Assembly (NCBI GenBank): GCA_004764695.1 | Contig: SMSO01000014.1 | Coordinates: forward strand, 4,928,845-4,992,844 | Source: Schizochytrium sp. TIO01 | Lineage: Eukaryota; Sar; Bigyra; Thraustochytrida; Thraustochytriidae | DNA length: 64,000 bases | Direction of reading: 5' to 3' | In this document: positions 44,301 to 55,052 of the stretch, one piece after another | How positions within the stretch are numbered: position 1 is the first letter of the stretch | Layout: each line of letters opens with the position of its first letter | Program-made: the position numbers and the translations under genes | The notes under the pieces: model-generated | Databases searched by the model: none | Seen by the model: only the letters and a program-made list of their open reading frames with translations | What the model was told of the DNA's origin: nothing

Positions 44301-44804
44301 CCACTCTTACTTTGCTGGCCACCAGTCAATGTTTCTCACCTATCAGCTGCACTTTACCGTGACGGTTTGTAATCGGTTTATTTTGCCAATCAAGCCCATT
44401 CGTGAGTGCATCGTGAGCACGACCATCCCTTTGTGTATCAAGCTATGCATGTATTCATAAATTGTAGCTCCAATCGCAACAACAACAACAACTAAGCAAA
44501 CTACAAAATAAATAACCAGCAACGAATCAAAATACCTACCTGGTAACCTCTTATTGACAAGTTACAAGCACTTCATATGCTTCGAGTTCATTTTAGCCAC
44601 CTCTGTGTTCGTTCATTTGTTTCATTTCATTGGACTCCAGTGGATTCATCGGATTTCATCAGAATTCATCTGATTTCATCTGATTCCATTTCGTGGTTCT
44701 AATTAACCCTCTCCACGCGCCCACATCCAGCTCGCTAGCCAGCTCAAGATCGCGCACTTTGCTGGTTTGAAGCTTTTTTTCCCTTTTTCTTTTCAATTAG
44801 CTTC

Positions 44805-44826
44805 TTTTTTTTTTTTTTTTTTTTTT
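44805..44826. repeat. T homopolymer, 22 nt
   Basis: Uninterrupted T run in a gene-poor region. Confidence 0.9.
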
Positions 44827-46032
44827 CTGGTAGGAAAACAAGGTATCTGGTAAATGAATACCAAACAAAGAAAGACATCAGTTTAGCTGTGTTCCTCTCT
44901 TCCTTCCTCTCCTTCCCTCTTCTTTCTTTGGAACAGACGGAAAGAACATTTGGTTCTTTGGATTCCCCGTTGACTCCAAAGGACGTTCAAAAGGGTCAAA
45001 AGCGAGCAGCGAAGGATGTCGATGCGGCGGATTTTTTCTCGATGAGAACGAACGAAGAGACACGGCGAATGGCGAATGGCCAAGAGGACGGGTAGTGCAT
45101 GGGCAATTGGCATGCGTTGAACGATTGAATGGACAACCGACGTGGCGCTTTCCTCCCTTCTCGCCAACCGCTCAGTCCTATTGAAGCAAGACCACCAGAT
45201 GGCTCATGTTTGCTGCAGCGTTTGATGGAGTTATCTACAGAGAGAGATAGGGGTCAAAGGTTTCTCATGCAAGTCTCCACGCACAAATAGCGCGCGATGG
45301 TGCATTCATTATATCTTCAATTCCCCTGTTCACGGGGCGTGTGGTAAAAATTAAAAATGATGCCTACGGCCTTTCCCCGTCCATCCGAGTTCGCCACCAA
45401 GTCTATGAGCACCTCGACGGAGAAGCAGGTGACGTTCTTCAAGAGCGAGCCAAACAGCGGAACCTTCTTCTGGCGGAGCCGCAAAAACCTTCGGCAGGCG
45501 AAGTGAAATACGATTGGTCATGCGCTAGGCTCTAGGAACGTGGAGGCGCGAGCTCAGAGAGAAAAGGAAGTGCCTGCACGTCTCATCATGGAAGGACTCA
45601 GAGCTCTGTTTGGGCGACCATTGGACTCGGGAGACGAAAAGCGAAACACGGGCAAGAAGAAGAAGAAGAAGAAGAATATGATGATGACGACGACGAAATT
45701 GATGAAATTGATGAAACTCGAAGTTGTCAGCGACGAGCGAACATGACGGCTCAGCTCGCTTTCTTTCGTCTTCTTGAAACAAAGTGACCTCGTTCGTACC
45801 TCAGTAGGTAGTAGGTACCTACTCACGAAAGCCTTTACTTATCTCTTATTAACGTCCGTGGAGGGAAACGAGCCATGAGAATCGTCATTAACCTCGAGTG
45901 AACAAGCTGTGGCGATGGCAACCACCACTTGTGAAGACAAGCAAAACAAAACAGCTGCTGACTGTTGACTGTTGAGACTGTTAACTGTTGGCATGTCGTC
46001 ACGGCGCTCTGGAGCGAGCTGGGCTCCTGCTA

Positions 46033-46069
46033 GCTGACTGACTGACTGACTGACTGACTGACTGACTGA
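46033..46069. repeat. CTGA tetranucleotide repeat
   Basis: About nine consecutive CTGA units. A related TGAC/TGAT run is seen near 49696-49716. Confidence 0.9.
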
Positions 46070-46763
46070 TTCTCCGGACGATTGACTGCTTCGCTGGCTG
46101 CTTGGCTGACTGTTCAAGCACTTTGAGCAAGTCTGCCTAACTCCCTGCATAATGAGACATTGCTTCTTCAAAGAAGACGTCTCTCATGGCATAATGAGCT
46201 CCTCTCCGACGCCTTGTCCTCCCCCTTCACGAGGCAGGCAGGCAAGCAAGCAAGCAAGCACGCATCGCAGGCACAGATTTGCGGTTCTGTGTAGAAATCG
46301 GTGATTCTGACCTGCAAGCAAGTCATGAGATGGCTCAAGCTCAGGCGAGCCAAGCTCTCGCCGTCGGTTCCTCTTCCACGCACTCGTTCACCGGAAACGA
46401 GCGGCTCAGCAGCAGAAACCACGAGCATAATTAGTCCTGCAGAGTTCGTCCTGGAAGAGCGAGGCTCGTGGCGTCTGGCGAAATGAAATGCCCTTGGCTT
46501 ACGGATCACACGGCAATCATTCACTTTAATGAATACATAGTTTAGAATTGATTCCATTTAATCAACTGGCGAACGGCCACGGCCAACGGAGTGGGGGAAA
46601 CGTCGCTCTCCTCGAAAGACTGTCGAAGAACTTCTCTCGCCGCGGCACGCGACGCAGGCAAGAATGCAGGAATGAGATGCCGGAGAGTTGACTTGTGCCA
46701 TTTGCCTTTGGTTCGCTTCACGTTGGAACTATGTTCATGTACAGCTCTAGCGGAGACGTCTCG

Positions 46764-46832
46764 TTCTTCTTCTTCTTCTTCTTCTTCTTCTTCTTCTTCT
46801 TCTTCTTCTTCTTCTTCTTCTTCTTCTTCTTC
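46764..46832. repeat. TTC trinucleotide repeat, 23 units
   Basis: A perfect run of 23 TTC triplets (GAA on the other strand). It would encode poly-Ser, poly-Phe or poly-Glu in different frames, all without other coding signs. GAA/TTC tracts of this length can form triplex structures and are hypervariable. Confidence 0.95.
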
Positions 46833-47228
46833 CAGGACTCGAGAAAAGCGAACTTTCCGTTGGTTTCCACTAGCTCCAAACAAGTTCGTGACGATCTCAA
46901 GTGCGCGCTCCTGTCCTCGCTCTACGTTTGGGTGGCCCAGAAGCTTTCATATGGCCTGCTCTTCGGGCTCCCGACAGGCCAGCGGAGTTTCCGGATCTCT
47001 TGAGTCCGTGGCGCGGCTCTTCCCTTCCAGCCCTCTGCTCGAGATCTGGCTGGTTTTGATATCCTGGGAGCCATTACGATCGTCGGATTTGCTGACGCTT
47101 CGCTGTCTGTCACCTGCGATTTCGATCTCGAGGGCTCCGGTCTGCATCAGAAGAACTGAGCGTGAACTCGAGTTTTTTTTGAGAGGTTGAATTTTAGCCC
47201 AAATCGTCGTCACCAACGACCACCGGAG

Positions 47229-47290
47229 CAAAGAAAAAGAAAAAGAAAAAGAAAAAGAAAAAGAAAAGAAAAAAGAAAAAGAAAAAAAAA
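47229..47290. repeat. GAAAAA-type purine repeat
   Basis: Roughly ten copies of an AAAGAA/GAAAAA unit with small length variations; a pure-purine strand asymmetry tract. Confidence 0.9.
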
Positions 47291-48348
47291 GGGTTCAAAG
47301 AATTTATCGAAAACCAAAACCTTCATCAACTGATCTTCAATTAGTGAAGCCTGCCGCTCGGGACAGAAGTTCATGCACAGATCAGCCTCGCACATTCAGA
47401 AGAATCCGGGCTCTATCTCACCACCTGGTGACCCGCGTGGACTCCCGCGAGGCGTCAAGCATGAGTTCTCCAGAAAACCCGTCTTCGGTTCTCCTCGATC
47501 GTGTCTTGCTTGTGTTTTCCTCATTTCATTTGCCACAAACGCGGACGGACAGAGAAAACCTGAAAGGCAAAGTCACCTATTCCCAATCTCTCCTCCTGCG
47601 ACCATCCATTCTTTAACCCATTAACTCGTTCCAAGAGAGCTGCAATGCTGAGCCAGACAAGCGTCAAAAGGTCGGCATTTGCTTCGCGGAGGCGGCCCCT
47701 CAATCGATTCGCACGGGAATCTCTCCTGGAGGCGACGTTGACCTATTTTTGATTGTTTATGAATTTGATATATTTATTTATTTCCATTTCTATAAAATCA
47801 TAATTATAATTATTCATCAGAGTCGTCAATGTCTCTCATTTCAATTCAATCTGTTGCGTTGCGTTCATTTCATAAACGTGTTCGAAGTCGCCTATTCCTT
47901 CTTCTGAGATCCCGAGGCTCCGGGTCCCCGCGAGAGTCGCCGTCGCATTGGATCGGTGCACGTCATTGCGCAGGTCTCTTGGACAGGGAACAAACACATT
48001 ATTCCGCTTCAACGAAGATGGCGGATCCCTCAAAGCAGTAGCAGAACAAGGCCCTACTATTCATTTATTATTATTGTTATTGTTATTGTTATTATATTTT
48101 TACAGTTAAACATAAACTAAAAGTAACAAATAATAGTAACTCCAATGCCGCCTAAAGCCTCGATCAAGTGCATGCCTCATCTTGAAGCCAAGCTTAATTT
48201 GAGATTTGAGGGGGCGCTCCCTTCAATCGAGCGTGGCTTTTGTGCGGCTTTAAGGGCGCAGGACGGATGCCTTCGCGAGAGCGAACTAGTAAGGTGCCGA
48301 TTCATTGGTCTCAAGCTTCTCCCTTTCATCCTGTAAAGTAAGCGCTTC

Positions 48349-48385
48349 AACCTTTTGACCTTTTGACCTTTTGACCTTTTGACCT
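48349..48385. repeat. ACCTTTTG octanucleotide tandem repeat
   Basis: Four perfect copies of an 8-nt unit, an unusual period among the tetra- and trinucleotide microsatellites around it. Confidence 0.9.
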
Positions 48386-48607
48386 CAGTATATTATGTAC
48401 TCTTTAACTTTCAACTAACTTTTAAAGAGAAAAGAAAAGAAAAAGAGTCGCATTTTTGTAGTTCATTCGTAAAAAGAGAACCAAACAAATGAAATGAAAA
48501 AAGCCGCTGCCCAGCTCGAGAGTCGAAGCGCTGGTCTCGGGGCCGAGCGAAGAGCAAAGCTTGAGCGCCTCCTCGCCTGCGCTTATGGACGAGGCATCCG
48601 TGCATGC

Positions 48608-48662
48608 GAGCGTACATGCATGCATGGATGCATGGGTGCATGCATGCATTCATGCATTCATC
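48608..48662. repeat. TGCA/GCAT-rich repeat
   Basis: Interrupted GCAT/TGCA tetranucleotide runs, self-complementary, with GGATG and TTCATG variants. Confidence 0.8.
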
Positions 48663-49968
48663 GCAGCTCTCGCTTTCCCGCAATACTGGTGGAGGAGAAG
48701 AAAGCGAAAGAGCAGAAGCGCGGAGAAAGAACTTCAGTTGAACCAAGTAAAAGCAAACATTAAAAAATATATAAATTGAATTCAATTGAATTGAATTGAA
48801 ATGAATTGAAATGAATTTATTTGTATAAGTTTGCAAGAGATGAAAAGAGGGTGACCAGCACGAGGAAGGTTACTGTAGCAGGCGAAAGGAGAGGGAAACC
48901 CGAAGGCATCAACGAAGAGGAGGAGATCGGTTGGAGGAGGAGTCTTCGGCGCGAAAACCCTCGAGCTCGCGGAGTTCTGAAGAGGCCTTTCTTCGTCTGT
49001 TCCCGCATATCATATCGCTATTCTTGAAAAGTCGCTTCGTCACTTCGTCTCTCTCCTCACCCGAAAGTGAGCTTTTTCCCATTCTTTGTAGTTCCACTTT
49101 AATAGTGGGAATAAATAAGTTTATGATAGAAAGAGAGCAACTTTTAATGACTTCCTTTTTTTTTTTTTTTTAATTAATATTTAATGTAAAGCAAAACTTA
49201 ATTTTAAAGTAAAATAGCATTGTAGGTATGTGGAAACAAGTAACAAAAGAAAGCAAGGGCGCAGGAAAACACCGCCCCTATAGTTTGCGATAGATAGACC
49301 CTACAGCCCCCCCACTGCCTGGCGAAATGAAATGCATTTTGTTTTGTTTTGGTTTTGAGGGTGGAAACAGCTCTTTGCTTGCTTTGCTTTGCGTTGGCGA
49401 ACTTACCCTTCGAAACAAGCAAGCTTAGTTAGAATCGACGCTGCTTCGCGAGATCGGGTGAACCTTTTGAAGAGACTCTCCAAGCTTGGCGAATGGACGG
49501 CGAACGGGGGTCGGCATTTGGACTTGGCTGATGATTGCTCATGCGTCTCGATTGGTTTATTTATTTCCCCGGTCTTTTGACCTTGCCTCTGCACTCTTAC
49601 TTGAAGAGCGTGTGTCTATAATAGCGGCTCATAAATTATCTTTGCTTTGATGGTTTGTTTGTTTATTCTTAGTCAGATTGTAAAGTTACAGAGACTCACT
49701 GACTGATTGACTGACTGGAAACAGTGACTTCGAGAGCAGTTCCTTCTTAATTGTAGAAACAAATCAAGTTAAAAACTGAAATTAATGAAAATTATAAAAT
49801 AAAATAGAAAAGGCAGAACAAGAAGAAGAGCAGAGAGGCCTAGCGAAGCAGAACTCGAACTCGCCTGAGGAGCACGCGGTCTCTGCCTGCAGCGAGCCTG
49901 CGGGCGTCGCAGACTCTGAGGCCAACGAAAAACATCGCGGCATAGACGATAACGACCGAGGCAGCGGA

Positions 49969-49990
49969 AGCAGCAGCAGCAGCAGCAGCG
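49969..49990. repeat. AGC triplet repeat
   Basis: Seven AGC triplets in a GC-richer stretch about 260 nt upstream of the TLDc gene, possibly in its leader or promoter. Confidence 0.85.
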
Positions 49991-50248
49991 TATATCTGGG
50001 TTCGCCAGCCGAGCGGAAAACCGGATTGAGAAAGGCTAGGGACGGACGCTGCAAAAGATAGGCTAGCGATATTATTTTTTCAAGGAGACTTTCTTAGTTT
50101 TGAGGGTCTTGTGGAGCGAACTTGCCGTTGACTTTACAACGCAGCGACTGAGATTGACGATATTAACGACGTGGAGGATAAGCACTGTGCACGATCTTTG
50201 CTTGGAATAGCTGGACGTTTGCTTGGTTCATTTAAGTGAATCACTAGT

Positions 50249-51223
50249 ATGGGCGGCATTTTCTGCAAATGCTGCCAGGATGAAGAAGGCTCGAATTGGC
50301 AATGGCATACTGCTTTTCAAGACGAGCATCGCACTGACACAAACCATGGATCTACAGTCGAGCCATTGCCTGAAATACTGTACAAGCGCTCCGAAAGCAG
50401 CTTTGCATCGACAGATTCCTCATCGATCACCTCCGCAATCAGAGCTGTGGATTATGAGCCAAAACGCCGACTCTCGCTTCAACCGGCCTCAATGATGAAT
50501 CTCCTGGACCATGATGCTCTCTCTCTCGCAGAGTCTCCACTTCCTCACACCCCACCCATGATTGTAGCAAGTAGACATTCCTCGCTCCTTCAACCATTGC
50601 ACCTGGCAGAGCTGCGCAGGGCCCTCCCGCGGTCTTTGCGGGAATGCGCATGGCAAAAGTCATTTTGCTTGAGTCACTCCGGTGCTTCTCTATCTAGAAT
50701 GAACCTCAAGGTATGCGAGGAGCAAGCTGTTGTCATTGTGGTGCGTATTAATGATGGAACCCTCGTAGGCGCAGTTGTGGTTTGCCCAGGAAAGGGCTGG
50801 ATGTGCCCGCCCGCTAAGACTGGCGAGTCAATCGCCTTTGGAAACAGTGACTCATTCCTCTTTTCTCTCCCCGCGAGCGCATGCAGCTCGCTGGTAAAGC
50901 CCAAACTGCTCGGCCACCGGACTTCTGTACGTGGGCGCCATAACCACCATCACTCCAACTCCTCAACTTGGACAAACGGATCATGTTCGCATCGGCACAT
51001 TATCCCCGAAGCACATATTTACCGCCCACTCGATATTGACTCGAAATTCGTTGTCTCAAACTCTTCACAAATAAGCTTTGCAAAAGATGGACTCTGGCTA
51101 GAGGCTGACCTTGCCCAGGGAGGCTCCGCTACGAGCCGTCGCTTTGGCCTTGGCTCTCCTTTATGCAAGGATAAGTTCTTTGACATTTTGGCCTTGGAAG
51201 CATGGGTGCTCTTACACAATTGA
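50249..51223 (+). CDS. TLDc-domain protein with N-terminal lipidation motif
   Basis: A 324-aa single-exon frame. The ATG at 50249 is preceded by an in-frame TGA at 50237, so the start is well fixed. The N-terminus MGGIFCKCC has Gly2 for N-myristoylation and Cys6, Cys8 and Cys9 for palmitoylation, predicting stable membrane attachment. Residues about 10-105 are Ser-rich and disordered. From about 110 to the end there is a TLDc-like domain: the WQKSFCLSHSGASLSRM start, the VVIVVRINDGTLVGAVV strand pair, DSFLFSLPA, and the terminal FFDILALEAWVL, which corresponds to the conserved end of TLDc. TLDc proteins (OXR1, NCOA7, MEAK7) bind the V-ATPase and are linked to oxidation resistance; MEAK7 is also myristoylated. 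A His/Ser-rich insertion (about 230-250) interrupts the domain. Confidence 0.82.
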   Translation: MGGIFCKCCQDEEGSNWQWHTAFQDEHRTDTNHGSTVEPLPEILYKRSESSFASTDSSSITSAIRAVDYEPKRRLSLQPASMMNLLDHDALSLAESPLPHTPPMIVASRHSSLLQPLHLAELRRALPRSLRECAWQKSFCLSHSGASLSRMNLKVCEEQAVVIVVRINDGTLVGAVVVCPGKGWMCPPAKTGESIAFGNSDSFLFSLPASACSSLVKPKLLGHRTSVRGRHNHHHSNSSTWTNGSCSHRHIIPEAHIYRPLDIDSKFVVSNSSQISFAKDGLWLEADLAQGGSATSRRFGLGSPLCKDKFFDILALEAWVLLHN

Positions 51224-52893
51224 TTTGTTCAACACCCAAACATGCCTTCACAAACTTCAGCAACAAACACCAATCCGACCTCACAGAGGTACCATTGCGC
51301 AGGAATGCCAATCCATTTAAATGTGCGAAATGCCCAGTCCGCTAAAAGAGCGCATGGCATCCGTCTCAAAACCCTGCGCAATTTTCATTATAAATTAAGA
51401 CTTCAAAGATAGGCTTATTGCAATGGCGTAAATTTACCATATCGTAAACTTACACCATGCGAAAAGCTTCGATTGTCAAGCCAATAGTATCTCACATCGA
51501 GAAAGCCTCCTCACAGCCTCAAACCGGGGCATTTGTATAGAACTCTTCGTCAAAACCGCAAGGGCCTAGCCCCTTTATTTATCCTTCCTCCTATGCCTAA
51601 GATCTGCAGCGTTCAATTCTAGGATCTTATGTAGGTAAAGCAAAAACCAATTTTCGATTATGCTAAGCTTATATCCCTATCCTCAACTTCTAGTCTCAGT
51701 AGATTTCCGTGCAAATTTCATCTTCTCTGCCGCTGTCGCCAAGTTTTATTATTACATATAACCCATAGGTAATCAGCCCTAATAGCAATTAGAATGATTA
51801 CACACCCTACAATATAATTAAGGTCGTCATTAACCTTCTTCACATTTGGGTGTGCGCTAGAAACAGAAAATAACTACGAGTGATTCAATCACCTTCTGCA
51901 ACAAGGGCGCAGGGGTGTTATGTATTGAGGATTTATGAAAGTTAATTTGATTGCATAATTTGATACCTGTAAACGCTTTTCCAATTTGCAAACCTGTCAC
52001 GAATCTCTGTGAGAATACAACGTCCTTTTTGTGTACGGTACTGATGCCCCAGTTTATCCAACCCCAGTTAGGCAATGGCAATATCAACTATGGCATTCAG
52101 TACTGTGGAACTTTGGGACATTGAAACATTATCGATAGAATTTGACTTATAACAAACAATTTAGACATGATTAATATACGTATCTATGAGGAACCTATTT
52201 TTTCAGCAACAGCAAGAATAGAGTAGGTTTAGAAACCTAACTAGAACAATAGTTCTTTAAGCATCATTTGGAGCTACTTGTTCTATGGAGCGAAAAGAAG
52301 CTGTGTGCAAGACACAATCATTATTTTCATCCTTGACAAGTCGGTTGTGTTTCTAATGTTCAGACGTACTATAGCGAGAAAAAGAGTGCTGGAAGGTTCC
52401 TTCCTTTTGAAGCTTGCCATCCTTTGGGGCATCCTTCTACGCCCGAACGTGCGCTACGTAACGAACTTTGCGAAAACATGACTAAGTAAATGTTCCTTCA
52501 GATTGGGAATTGTTGTAGTGTAAATATACAATCATAGACAGAATGGCTAATGCGTTTATAGTAAGGCTCTGCCTTTTGTCCGCCAACGCGCGACTATTTT
52601 CGATGGGAGACAATAAAACAAGCCAAGCAGGAAAAGTCGGGCTAGCTCTACGTCTCTAGTCTAAAACTAAAGAGATCATCCCTAGAAAAGCTAACACAAT
52701 GTTTCCTTATACCCCTGCATGAGAAGTAAATCGTACTGGCTAGTGAGCCGAGATCTCCCATTTCGCGAGAAAACTCTACTCACCTGCAAGTCTTGTATAC
52801 ACTTAACGCTATGGGTATTCAAATCGAATATTAATACTATCTGTCAAAATCTTGATTGCTAAGTGAGGGCAAAGCAAGAATCACGAAGAGCAA
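51224..52893. other. Spacer between TLDc and F-BAR genes
   Basis: About 1.7 kb, AT-rich, no gene seen. Ends in the hairpin described next. Confidence 0.45.
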
Positions 52894-52915
52894 CACGCCG
52901 CAGTGTTGCGGCGTG
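52894..52915 (+). promoter_or_regulatory. Perfect 9-bp hairpin upstream of the F-BAR gene
   Basis: CACGCCGCA (52894-52902) pairs with TGCGGCGTG (52907-52915) around a GTGT loop. GC-rich within an AT-rich stretch, about 60 nt before the ATG at 52975, so likely in the mRNA leader. A regulatory role is inference. Confidence 0.5.
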
Positions 52916-52974
52916 ATAGTTTGGAAACCCTTTTCAAGATCCCTCGTATCGGAGCTTGGTGGCGGCAAGCAAAA

Positions 52975-54543
52975 ATGTCCAATAGCTTGCAAACCGCCAC
53001 CAAAACTGACTCAGACCAGGACATTGAACCAAGTGGACCACCAAAGCCGAGTGCCACTTCAGGGCCAAATTCTAAACCCTACACGGCCAATGTGATTCCT
53101 TCAACGCCCTCTGAAGCTGGAGACTACACATTGCTATGGGCAACTGTAAATACATGCGTCGACCAAGCAAACGCTCGCTCTTCTTCTCTTAAGGCCTTGG
53201 CTGGAACCCTTGCGCAGGCTGCGCAGCTCGAAGAGCACCATGCTCAAAGTTTAGGAGTATTCCGAAAGAAAAATGCACTCACGCAGCATAAACCAAACTC
53301 GCCTGTTCGAAATATCAGCCAAACTTCAACTCTAGAAAACGGTCTCATTTCATTTGGTTGTGTCTTCGTTGATAACTTGATCAAGAGTCGAGTTGTTGTA
53401 GCTCATGAGTATGCGACTCTTGGGAAGAAATTGTCTAGTTTTCGTGACGAGCAAAAAAAGGCACAGAAACAACTGATTAACGAGAACTCGCGCCTTGACA
53501 AGCAACTTCAAACTCAACTTAGCATATACCAACGCTCTCAGCAAAAGTACCACAAGTCTTGCCGAGAAGCAGAGAAATTGATCGAGCAGCGAGATCGCAC
53601 TGATTTACAAAGAAATCCCAATGAAATTCTCAAGCTGCAAACCAAAACTGGAGATCAAATCGATGCCAGCATCGAGGCAGAGAGAATTCATAAGCAAGTT
53701 GTTGAAGAGACTCATAGGGTCCAAGACAGAAATCGAACAGCAAAAGAAAAACTTGCTAAGGAGTTTCAACACCTTGAGCGAGCACGTGCATTCCGTATAC
53801 GAACCGTACTAGCACGGGTTGCACAAGTTCACCTGGAGCAAGCGGAGTACTTGAGAAGTTTACTTGAAGACCTTGAAGATACTGCTAAAAATATAGATCC
53901 GGATCAAGACTCTGCTGAGTTCGTACAGGTCCTTACCAAAGGCGTTGCACCCGAGATCAATTATGAGCAGTTCATCCGTTATCAAAGTGATGCACTTGAT
54001 CGAAACGTCCGTGAGCGGAGTGCTTCTGGTGGCCTCTTTCCTCATCGGGAGTCCATGCGAAGCACGTTGCCACCTCCTGCAAGTGTGATGGATGAAAACC
54101 TTGCGCAAGAACCCTTGGCCTCACCATGTGCAAATGTAACCCACGAGCCTGCTTCTACGTCACAAAATCCTGCAAATCAGCCCACAGAGCCAGTCGTGAT
54201 ACCTGAAGAACCTATCCTCGATCCAGACTCCCTTGGGGTTCGCGCAGTCAGCTTGATTCCTCAACAAGATCTGAAACTGCTCAGTGAGCAAACGAAGTTG
54301 ATGACAATTGAGGTGGCAAATGTTGACGAATCTGATCTCGTTAAGGCTGCGTTTGTTTTCGAGCCAATTCAAGACGATATGATTTCTCTAGACATTGGTG
54401 ACATTGTTCGTGTAATTCACAAAGATCCCTGCGGTTGGTGGACTGGTGAAAAGCTAGATACTGGTGCTCGTGGACTTTTTCCCGGAAATTATGTCAAACC
54501 TCTCTGCTCAGATCCTGAGCCAAGCCTAACCTTAGCGGCCTAG
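52975..54543 (+). CDS. F-BAR and SH3 domain protein
   Basis: A single-exon frame; the first ATG (52975) gives 522 aa, while the open frame upstream has only a TTG. Residues about 45-290 form a long charged helical region of F-BAR (FCH) type: LLWATVNTCVDQANARSSSL, LEEHHAQSLGVFRK and the RERSASG end of the helices. A disordered Pro/Ser linker follows. At 454-511 there is a clear SH3 domain, with AAFVFEP (ALYDY position), a DMISLDIGDIVRVI acidic/RT loop, WW at the binding surface and GLFPGNYVKPL at the end. This is the layout of CIP4/PACSIN/PSTPIP-type proteins, which bend membranes and recruit dynamin or actin regulators in endocytosis. The SH3 call is firm; the F-BAR call rests on architecture. 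Confidence 0.85.
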   Translation: MSNSLQTATKTDSDQDIEPSGPPKPSATSGPNSKPYTANVIPSTPSEAGDYTLLWATVNTCVDQANARSSSLKALAGTLAQAAQLEEHHAQSLGVFRKKNALTQHKPNSPVRNISQTSTLENGLISFGCVFVDNLIKSRVVVAHEYATLGKKLSSFRDEQKKAQKQLINENSRLDKQLQTQLSIYQRSQQKYHKSCREAEKLIEQRDRTDLQRNPNEILKLQTKTGDQIDASIEAERIHKQVVEETHRVQDRNRTAKEKLAKEFQHLERARAFRIRTVLARVAQVHLEQAEYLRSLLEDLEDTAKNIDPDQDSAEFVQVLTKGVAPEINYEQFIRYQSDALDRNVRERSASGGLFPHRESMRSTLPPPASVMDENLAQEPLASPCANVTHEPASTSQNPANQPTEPVVIPEEPILDPDSLGVRAVSLIPQQDLKLLSEQTKLMTIEVANVDESDLVKAAFVFEPIQDDMISLDIGDIVRVIHKDPCGWWTGEKLDTGARGLFPGNYVKPLCSDPEPSLTLAA

Positions 54544-55052
54544 AGAAATTGATTTTTCTTTTTTTGAATATATTTGGAAACTTACGATTGCCTACCTATT
54601 TCCATGCTTATGAACAACCTAGATAGTGCCCAATATCATTCCCGACGTTATACTTTGAGCTATAGACTAGATTAGCCGTTTCAAAAGCAAATGATACTTG
54701 TTTTAATTGCTAACTTCGAATTCATGTTGGTCTCTTGCAAAACCCACCTTGTTGGAAAAGCCAGTTATAGACACAGATGAAGGTTTGTTAACAAACGCAT
54801 AAGCGCGTCTGAAAAATTTCTTGTTAGATGTTCTCCTTATGAAGTCCATGCATTTACGACTTCCACAATGCAACTATGCTTTCCTCAACATCTTTTTCAA
54901 GACTGCCTAACTCCGCACCGTTACAGCATGACTTGGTATTCCTTGATAAGAATGCTGAAGGAGGAGGAGAAAAAGAAGAAAACTATCAGTCAGAACTAAA
55001 GGAAGTATCGCTAGTATAACGTGAGACACACAGTAAGAATTTTGTTTGTACT
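54544..55052. other. Convergent intergenic region
   Basis: About 510 nt between the ends of the F-BAR and RCE1 genes. No gene recognised; a GGAGGAGGAG-type purine stretch lies near 54960-54980. Confidence 0.45.

Larger units (their letters stand above)
41340..50248. other. Gene desert rich in microsatellites
   Basis: Nearly 9 kb without a frame I can assign. The longer frames either start at non-ATG codons or are products of triplet repeats (poly-Ser, poly-Phe, poly-Glu). Composition swings between AT-rich stretches and repeat tracts: long T run at 44805-44826, CTGA repeat at 46033-46069, TTC repeat at 46764-46832, GAAAAA-type repeat at 47229-47290, ACCTTTTG octamer at 48349-48385, GCAT runs at 48608-48662, AATTG-type repeat near 48779-48815, AGC run at 49969-49990. 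Small spliced genes may be hidden here. Confidence 0.45.

Noticed and set aside
46542-46883. Poly-Glu, poly-Ser, poly-Lys and poly-Phe frames around 46.7 kb
   Set aside because: All are readings of the (TTC)23 microsatellite in different frames, without other coding features.
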